The position numbers and the translations under genes were made by a program. From NCBI GenBank assembly GCA_007258455.2, contig VDFB02275602.1:59512-123511 (forward strand): a DNA stretch of 64,000 bases, written 5' to 3'. This DNA is from Sequoia sempervirens. Taxonomy: Eukaryota > Streptophyta > Pinopsida > Cupressales > Cupressaceae. Below the pieces are notes generated by a model. The model saw only the letters and a list, made by a program, of their open reading frames with translations. It had not been told where the DNA came from and did not search any database. Below are positions 57,780 to 64,000 of the stretch, in pieces (position 1 is the first letter of the stretch; each line of letters begins with the position of its first letter).

Positions 57780-59145
57780 ATGACAACAAAGAAGCCTCCG
57801 TCATTTTCTAAGAGAGAGGCCAAAATGAAATACCAATATCAGGATGTCTTTCTGCCTACCGTGGGGATCTCGGAGGTGCATGAAATCAAAGACATCGAAG
57901 TTGGTCATAAGGACCTTGAAGACTTTGTAAAGAGAACTGAGAAAAAGCCCTTGGAAGACAACTTGAGAGCCATTGTCCATAGCAATTTGCACTTGGTGTA
58001 CACATTCCTGACTTCTGCTCATAATACGAAGTTTGTTCGCTAGGTTGCATCTCACTACATCAGAGATAGCAGAAGTGTAATAGACTCCTCAAGACAAGTC
58101 ATGATGAGACTGGATCCTGAATTCTTTGATATTGTTTTCCAGGTTCCCCGCATGGAACAATATACAAAGATCTCAATGCAACAGGCACAGGAGGTTTATG
58201 ATCAACATCCAACTAAGGCTAAAAATTTGATTAACATCGAATGGTTGAAAACACCTAGGCCTACAATCTCCAGATGGCCAAAGGGGCTTCCTCGAAGTGA
58301 CTTTAAAGAGGATGTCAGAGATATGATTACTCTCCTGGGCAAGGTTAAAGGATTGCCTGAGTCATCTCATTTTCAGGATTGGATGTATGAATACATTCGG
58401 ATCATCAAGAGAAAGAAAGCTCATATTGATTGGGGAACCCAAATGAGTGATGAAATTCATGAGCAATTCATAAATGTTCCAACCACTCTGAAGTTCTACA
58501 TGACTTCTTATTTGGTGTATGTTGCAGCTGTGATGAGGCAATTTCCAGGGATATCTACAAAGGGAAACAAACATTTTGTACCTGTGTATGAATACTTTTA
58601 TCAATTGAAATTGAAAGAAAGTCTTCATCATTTCAGAAGAGTTACAGATGCCTTCTTTGCACCCCTGCTGTTTAGTTTTGATCCAACTTTCGAAAAGAAG
58701 AGAGTGTCGAATGAGGCATACAAAGTGGTGAGCAAGGTTGGTTGTATCTTTTTGCAATTTCCAACTTTCACTTATAGAAGGGTGGGTTGCTATATTGGGT
58801 GTCCTTATGTGTTGCTCAGATATCCCTCACATAAGTGGATACTCATGGAGCTGTGGAAATAACTGATCTCAGTCCACAAGGAATGCATGAGAATTCACAA
58901 ACCGGGTTTCAAGTTTCCACTAACAATTGGAAGGTATACTGTTCATAGTGTACAAAAGGCAAAGTCAGTCTATGTAGAGATGCAAATCGCAACTATCAGG
59001 GCATACAAATATAGATTTGACTTTGACTATCGGGATGTGAAGAGGAAATTGAAGAAAGATCACCGACATGTCTATCGTTTTGAAGACATATGGGCAGACA
59101 ACAGGAATGAAGAAGACATCCACAAAATGGACTTTTGTAGGCTTA
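57780..59145 (+). pseudogene. P ORF, unidentified protein of more than 455 codons with two stops, cut by element M
   Basis: One constant frame from ATG 57780 (MTTKKPPSFSKREAKMKYQY) to 59145, interrupted only by TAG at 58041-58043 and TAA at 58860-58862; both could be single C-to-T changes from CAG and CAA. Element M inserts at 59146 and supplies a stop at once, so the true C-terminus is lost or beyond the window. The N-terminus is basic; the middle is charged and aromatic with no signal peptide, no clear membrane segment and no zinc, nuclease or transposase signature I can name. Runs such as WMYEYIRIIKRKKAHIDWGT and HDFRF-like basic-aromatic ends (YKYRFDFDYRDVKRKLKKD) stand out. The long frame with few lesions shows it coded until recently. 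It could be a host gene family or a transposon ORF. Confidence 0.75.
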
Positions 59146-60390
59146 TGTGATGAGCCTTGCTAGCTCACTACTCAAACCCCTGTCTTTTTCTTAAGTCTAT
59201 TTGTGTTTTCTAGTTTTTTAGAGAAATTTTGTAGACAGAAGAGAAGGGGCGCATCATATAAAAGCTCACAGAATGAAAACTTGAGAAAATTTAATCAAAC
59301 TGAAATTGTAGAAGGTGTTTATTATCATCAACAATGGATTTAAAACATACAAACATACCCGAAAGCCTCCAGATTTTTTAAATAAGAAATCCAACCAGCA
59401 TAGTGAAGAACTAACGAAAACTGGAGTAGAGAGTTATAGATTGCAAAGTTTATTTTGAAACTGAAGCCAGAGAGAAGTATAGGTAGGGCGCTCAAGTTCA
59501 TGAAGAGAGATCCTCAGAAAGAAGACGTTTCTCCAAAAAGCCAAAAAAAACCTTCCTTGCAAGTGCCACGCCCTTTCAAACAAAAAGCATCAAAAACCAT
59601 CTCTGAAGGTACACCCAAACAGCCATGAAGTCTGCCATGGTGAAGGAAGAACAACAACTAATAAACCCTCTGTTTTTGATGAAGAACACTACAAAAATCT
59701 GTTGAAGCACTGCAGAACTTCTGAAATGAAGCTCTCTCAATCTGCACTAATTCAGCTGATCTTTCACAACTTCACAAGTGCTCACACTGAAGAGATTTCG
59801 TTCTCCAATGGTGGATTTGCTGCAAACCTGATCACAGGCTGAAAGCAAGGGAAAAAACCTCCAAGGCAAAGTTGAAATATTCAAAAAGATGAGTTTCTCA
59901 TTGCCCAAACTCCTTATAAAGCAAAGGAGGTGAAAACCTAAGAAAGCCGTACCTTTTAGGTTTTTAGATCATTTAAATTTATGGAAATAAACTTAAGTCA
60001 CTTTCCATAGTCTCCCTTTTGATTTTTGGCGCCTCCTTTAAGTGAATAAAAGATATAACATTAAAATATTCACTTTAGCCTTAATTTAAGTGAAATAAGA
60101 ATTATAAAGTCAATTTGACTTTATAAAAAGACTTTAAGTTAAAAATTAACTTAAATCACTTAAGTAAGCCTATCTCCCTCAATTCTCAACAGAATTCAAT
60201 GCCGTCATAAGCAAAGAAACTCCTGTACTGCCAAGGCCTGCAATGAGCCTATCCACGATCTCAGAAAATGAAAATGACCGAACTCTCCAGAAGGTACCAC
60301 TGACCCTCTAACCGATCTAGTTAGCCCACAAGGGTCCAAGAAAAGGGCTAACACACTGCATCAGGTGACTGACTAGGTGGGGACATCACA
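59146..60390 (-). repeat. Element M 3' LTR
   Basis: Minus-strand start TGTGATGTCCCC at 60390, end at 59146 (plus TGTGATGAGCC). Homologous along its length to the E LTRs (shared CTAGCTAGC-like end, TTTTTTAGAGAAA block, TATA-like CTTTATAAGG near 59927). The dyad near 60320-60351 has changed arms TTAGCCC and GGGCTAA that still pair. Left target site GCTTA (59141-59145); the other copy is outside. Confidence 0.9.
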
Positions 60391-63300
60391 GTCCGCCCTC
60401 CCTGAATTTGCTTGTCCGCAAGCAAACTCAAAGCTGGATGCTGTAAAACACTATCACCCTCCCAAGTCGCATCCTCTGCTGGTAGATCCTTCCACTTCAC
60501 CAAGTATTCCCTAATAACCCTTCTTCGAAGATGACGCTCTCTAGAATCCAGAATGGCCTCAGGAACCAATATCAACTTCCCCTCATCATCTAGGGGTGGT
60601 AAATCAACAGAAGGAATCACATGTGGTCCCAATGCCTTTTTGAGGCGTGAAACATGGAACACATTGTGAACCTTGCTGTCCATCGGAAGATCTAACTCAT
60701 AAGCCACTTCACCGACCCGTCTGACAACTCTGAATGGTCCATAGTAACGTGGCTTAAGTTTCTCTGCGCCCTTCTTACGAAGGGTGGACTGCCTATAAGG
60801 CTGGAGCATCAAATACACCAAATCATCGATCTCGAAAGATCGCTCCACTCGCCTCTGATCAGCATATTGCTTTTGCTGATTCTGAGCTTTCTGTATATTC
60901 TCTCTGAGTGCTCTCATAATATCCTGGTTCTCCTGCAATAGATCACCAGCACTAGGTACTCTACTGTCACTCAGTAACAAGTCTAGAAAGCTCGGAGCAT
61001 CATATCCATATAAGGCTCGGTAAGGGGTCATCTGAATGCTCATGTGATGAGTGGTATTGTAGCAATACTCACAAAGGTATAACCATCTCACCCATGCCTT
61101 CTGCTGCCCTGAACTGTAATTCCGTAAGTATCCCTCCACCCATTTGTTGACTATCTCAGTCTGCCCATCTGTCTGGGGGTGGTAGCTGGTACTCGGAGTG
61201 AGTTCTGTCCCGCAAAGCTTGAATAACTCCTGCCAGAAGTTACTCATAAACCTGCTGTCCCTATCACTGACTATACTCCGAGGCAAACCATGCAACCTGA
61301 ATACCTCACGAAAGAACAAATCTGCCACCTGAGTAGCTGTGTGCGTAGTAGTGATTGAGAAGAAATGAGCATACTTCGTCAATCGATCTACCACCACAAA
61401 AATGCTATCTTTCCCTTGAGCCTTCGGCAAGCCCGTAATGAAGTCCATAGACAAGCATTCCCACTTCCTCTCAGGGATAGGAAGCGGCTGGAGTAATCCT
61501 GCAGGGTATGTGTGTTCTTGCTTGTTCTGTTGACAAACAAGGCATTCCCTGACATACTGGAGAACAAAGGATTTGAGACCCTTCCAAGAGAATCTTTCCC
61601 GTACCTGCCTATAGGTCTTAAAGTACCCGGGATGTCCTGCCATAGGTGCATCATGAAATGATCTCAAAACTTGGTTCCTCATCTCTGAATCTGGAACTAG
61701 AAATATCCTCCCTTTGTAAATGATAAGATCATCTACAAGTGAGTATCTGGCATCCTGTACTGTTCCATCCACTATGCTAGAAGCCCACGGGTTCTTAGCA
61801 TACTCAACTACAATCATATGTCTCCAGTCCTCTGAAATCTGTGTAATGGAGCTCAAGTGAGGACGGCGAGATAATGCATCAGCAACTACATTCTGAGTAC
61901 CCTTGACATAGGAGATGTCAAAATCATAGGACTGAAGTTTGCTGACCCATTTCTGTTGTCTTTCATTTAAATCCCGCTGTCCAAGGAAGTGTTTCAGACT
62001 ATTATGATCGGTTTTAACACAGAATTTACTACCAATCAAGTATTGCCTGAACTTTGCCATGGCATGCATGATAGCCAACATCTCCTTGTCATAGATGCTA
62101 AAGCTCCTCTCAGGACCTCTCAGCTTCCTGCTCTCAAAAGCTATAGGATGACGATCCTGCATAATGACTGCACCAATTCCCTCACCACTGGCATCACAAT
62201 GTAACTCAAAGGGTTTGGTGAAATCCGGCAAAGCCAACACTGGACATGAAGTCATGAGAAGTTTGAACTTCTCAAAGCACGCCTGTGCTAATGGTGTCCA
62301 CACAAATGCACCCTTCTTAGTCAAATCAGTTAGTGGCGCAGCATGCCGCGAGAATCCACTAACGAACCGACGATAGAAGGCACATAATCCTACAAATCCC
62401 CTGAGTTGTGTCAATGTCTCAGGTGTAGGCCAATCAATGATAGCTCGAACCTTCTCTGGATCCATGCTAACTCCCTCACTGCTGATAATGTGACCCAAAT
62501 ACAAAAGCTCAGCCATGCCCAACGCACACTTGGACTCCTTGGCGTACAAGGACTCCCTGTCAAGTATGCTCAAAACCTCATCCAGGTGAACCATGTGTTC
62601 TTCCCAAGATCTGCTGTAGACTAGGATGTCATCGAAGAACACCAACACATGTTTCCTCAGTTGAGGATGGAAAACCCTGTTCATAGTGGACTGAAATGTG
62701 GCTGGAGCATTGGTTAAACCGAAAGGCATAACCAAGAAATCAAAGTGTCCACAGTGACATCTGAATGCGGTTTTCTCTATGTCCTCCTCTCGGACTCTGA
62801 TCTGATGATAACCTGTCCTCAAATCAATCTTTGAGAAGTAGCAAGCTCCATGAAGCTCATCTATCAACTCATCAATCCGCGGAATAGGATATCTGTTCTT
62901 TATAGTTCTCCTGTTAAGCATTCTATAATCAATACACATTCTGAGTGTACCATCCTTTTTCTTCACCAAAACAACTGATGAAGCAAAGGGTGACTTACTC
63001 GGCCTAATGTGCCCCATAGCCAAAAGTTCTTTGATGGTCTTCTCAATTTCATCTTTCAAGCGTTTGGGGTGCCGATAAGGAGTGATCATGATAGGTTTTG
63101 TGCCCTCATCCAGCTCTATGATATGCTCAATACCTCTATCAGGAGGTCTACCTGGTGGAATTGCACTGAAAACCTTGGTATGTTTGGTTCTGAGTTTCTG
63201 TACATCTGGATGGTAAGTTGAAATTGGCTTATCCAAATGTGAAGGCATTAACTTGCATTCAGCTACCCAATCTACCATGTCATGACGAACCAAACGTTCC

Positions 63301-64000
63301 ATTCTTTTGAGTGAAATTTCTTTCACATTGCTGTCCTTGATGGCTTTTAGAACATGTTTTGTGCCATCAACTTTGAATTTCATCTCCATGTCGTTCAAAT
63401 TAAGTGTGAACTCTCCTATAGCATGAAGCCACTTCATGCCGAGAACTATATCAGTTCCTCCCATGTTCACAACATAAAAATCTGCCTTAAACTCATAGTT
63501 ATTGAGTTTCAAAGGCAAGTCTGGAACCATCCTCTCGCAAGTGAGAGTGTATCCATCAACAACCTTGACTCGAATGCCTTCAAACTGCTGAGTTTGAATT
63601 CCTCTTTTCTCCACCAAACGTGAGTCAATAAAATTGTGAGTTGCACCTGTATCTAAAAGAGATATGACTCTTTGACCAGCCAAGACCCCACGGAGTCTAA
63701 AAGATCCCTCTCTCTGCATGCTGGATAAATGAGCCTCCTTTAACTCAGTTTCTACTACAATTTCAGCCTCATCTTCTGATTCTTCTCCATCTGTATCATA
63801 AATTGGAGCTTGCTGATCAAAAAAATCAGTCACTTCTTCTCCCTCATAAAACCACTCCATGTTCTTGTTTTGCCCTTTAGGTTTGAGGGGGCAATCATGA
63901 TTTTGGTCATAAGGGCCCTTGCAGTAAAAACAAAGTCTCCTCCTACGAAGATCATTCATGGTTTCTCGATCCAAAGGTGCTGTATATTTCTTCTTATGAT
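60348..64000 (-). CDS. Element M gag(tail)-pol polyprotein, open frame, 5' part outside the window
   Basis: Chromovirus polyprotein, open without a stop from the window edge to 60350. Counting residues from 63974: zinc knuckle CFYCKGPYDQNHDC about 15-28; protease [12 protein letters not shown] about 106-117; RT about 320-500 with MCIDYRMLNRRTIKNRYP and catalytic FFDDIL near 447; RNase H with HCDASGEGIGAV, DKEMLAIMHA and KTDHNSLKHFL; integrase HHCC (HDAPMAGH..CLVCQQNK) near 770-820; core D,D,E in MDFITGLPKAQG (843), VSDRDSRF (903), TDGQTEIVNKW (940); GPF motif; [14 protein letters not shown]; chromodomain REYLVKWKDLPAEDATWE near 1158. The last 14 codons lie inside the 3' LTR. The first codon called there is TTG, so the real start is upstream and off-window. 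Most intact pol here; probably the mobilising partner of element E. Confidence 0.95.
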   Translation of the reverse strand, partial: HKKKYTAPLDRETMNDLRRRRLCFYCKGPYDQNHDCPLKPKGQNKNMEWFYEGEEVTDFFDQQAPIYDTDGEESEDEAEIVVETELKEAHLSSMQREGSFRLRGVLAGQRVISLLDTGATHNFIDSRLVEKRGIQTQQFEGIRVKVVDGYTLTCERMVPDLPLKLNNYEFKADFYVVNMGGTDIVLGMKWLHAIGEFTLNLNDMEMKFKVDGTKHVLKAIKDSNVKEISLKRMERLVRHDMVDWVAECKLMPSHLDKPISTYHPDVQKLRTKHTKVFSAIPPGRPPDRGIEHIIELDEGTKPIMITPYRHPKRLKDEIEKTIKELLAMGHIRPSKSPFASSVVLVKKKDGTLRMCIDYRMLNRRTIKNRYPIPRIDELIDELHGACYFSKIDLRTGYHQIRVREEDIEKTAFRCHCGHFDFLVMPFGLTNAPATFQSTMNRVFHPQLRKHVLVFFDDILVYSRSWEEHMVHLDEVLSILDRESLYAKESKCALGMAELLYLGHIISSEGVSMDPEKVRAIIDWPTPETLTQLRGFVGLCAFYRRFVSGFSRHAAPLTDLTKKGAFVWTPLAQACFEKFKLLMTSCPVLALPDFTKPFELHCDASGEGIGAVIMQDRHPIAFESRKLRGPERSFSIYDKEMLAIMHAMAKFRQYLIGSKFCVKTDHNSLKHFLGQRDLNERQQKWVSKLQSYDFDISYVKGTQNVVADALSRRPHLSSITQISEDWRHMIVVEYAKNPWASSIVDGTVQDARYSLVDDLIIYKGRIFLVPDSEMRNQVLRSFHDAPMAGHPGYFKTYRQVRERFSWKGLKSFVLQYVRECLVCQQNKQEHTYPAGLLQPLPIPERKWECLSMDFITGLPKAQGKDSIFVVVDRLTKYAHFFSITTTHTATQVADLFFREVFRLHGLPRSIVSDRDSRFMSNFWQELFKLCGTELTPSTSYHPQTDGQTEIVNKWVEGYLRNYSSGQQKAWVRWLYLCEYCYNTTHHMSIQMTPYRALYGYDAPSFLDLLLSDSRVPSAGDLLQENQDIMRALRENIQKAQNQQKQYADQRRVERSFEIDDLVYLMLQPYRQSTLRKKGAEKLKPRYYGPFRVVRRVGEVAYELDLPMDSKVHNVFHVSRLKKALGPHVIPSVDLPPLDDEGKLILVPEAILDSRERHLRRRVIREYLVKWKDLPAEDATWEGDSVLQHPALSLLADKQIQGGRTVMSPPSQSPDAVC
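60391..60426 (-). other. Element M PPT and pre-PPT inverted repeat
   Basis: Minus strand TTTGCTTG, CGGA, CAAGCAAA (60407-60426), then TTCAGGGAGGGCGGAC. Both outermost stem positions changed together relative to ATTGCTTG..CAAGCAAT in B, E and G, keeping the pairing. Here it also codes for the end of Pol (LLADKQIQ). Confidence 0.85.

Noticed and set aside
1..64000. tRNA or rRNA genes
   Set aside because: The only tRNA-like matches are 12-base primer-binding sites; no cloverleaf or rRNA core sequence was recognised.

Overview
This window looks like nuclear DNA of a plant with a large, repeat-rich genome. A gymnosperm, probably a conifer, fits best; that is an inference from the very dense, multiply nested and variably decayed Ty3/gypsy chromoviruses, the long LTRs and the small islands of intron-containing host sequence. 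Nothing identifies the species. About nine tenths of the window can be assigned to LTR retrotransposons by TG..CA ends, 5-bp target-site duplications (TSDs), primer-binding sites (PBS) for initiator tRNA-Met, polypurine tracts (PPT) and polyprotein motifs. Elements are lettered A to Q here.

Layout. 1-2247: part of a very long minus-strand LTR (C1) sitting in the 5' LTR of element A. 2248-14261: element A (plus strand, gag and protease only), whose 3' LTR is split by the complete degraded chromovirus B (5391-12814, TSD AGTTG). 14610-15484: solo LTR D. About 16132-39795: wreck of chromovirus J (minus strand). Its left LTR holds the 3.8-kb solo LTR C2 (TSD CCGCT). Its right LTR holds solo LTR I (TSD AGCAA), which itself holds the 4.4-kb solo LTR Q (TSD AGAAG), and also the full chromovirus G (28679-38961, TSD TGGTG), whose own right LTR carries solo LTR H (TSD TTCTC). 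39796-45900: the least repetitive part, with a small Copia-like element K and a short run of spliced host-gene exons (44274-44591, perhaps to 44958). 45903-54700: decayed chromovirus F, interrupted by the pol-less element E (46263-50217, TSD TTGTA) and by solo LTR O (52327-54619, TSD GTTCC). 54931-59145: unit P, an array of 13 hairpins (split by solo LTR N, TSD GTCGA) in front of an unidentified ORF with two stops. 59146-64000: chromovirus M, with an open pol frame, cut by the window edge; its LTR interrupts the P ORF.

How the parts work together. B, G, M and, before decay, F encode Gag, protease, reverse transcriptase, RNase H, integrase and a C-terminal chromodomain, the standard chromovirus set. 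E has lost pol but shares LTRs and gag with M, so it reads as a non-autonomous partner of the M family; A is a similar gag-only derivative of the G/F lineage. Several cis signals recur in otherwise different families: an inverted repeat just upstream of the PPT, an AGCCTA..TAGGCT dyad near the LTR start, a CTATTTTTAG palindrome in the U3 region, and repeated GTACGGCC in the transcribed leader. Three of the long LTR families (C, Q, O) each carry a different array of CpG-containing motifs in U3. These shared non-coding designs, and the P hairpin array, are the most unusual content. Percent identities were not computed; alignments were read by eye.
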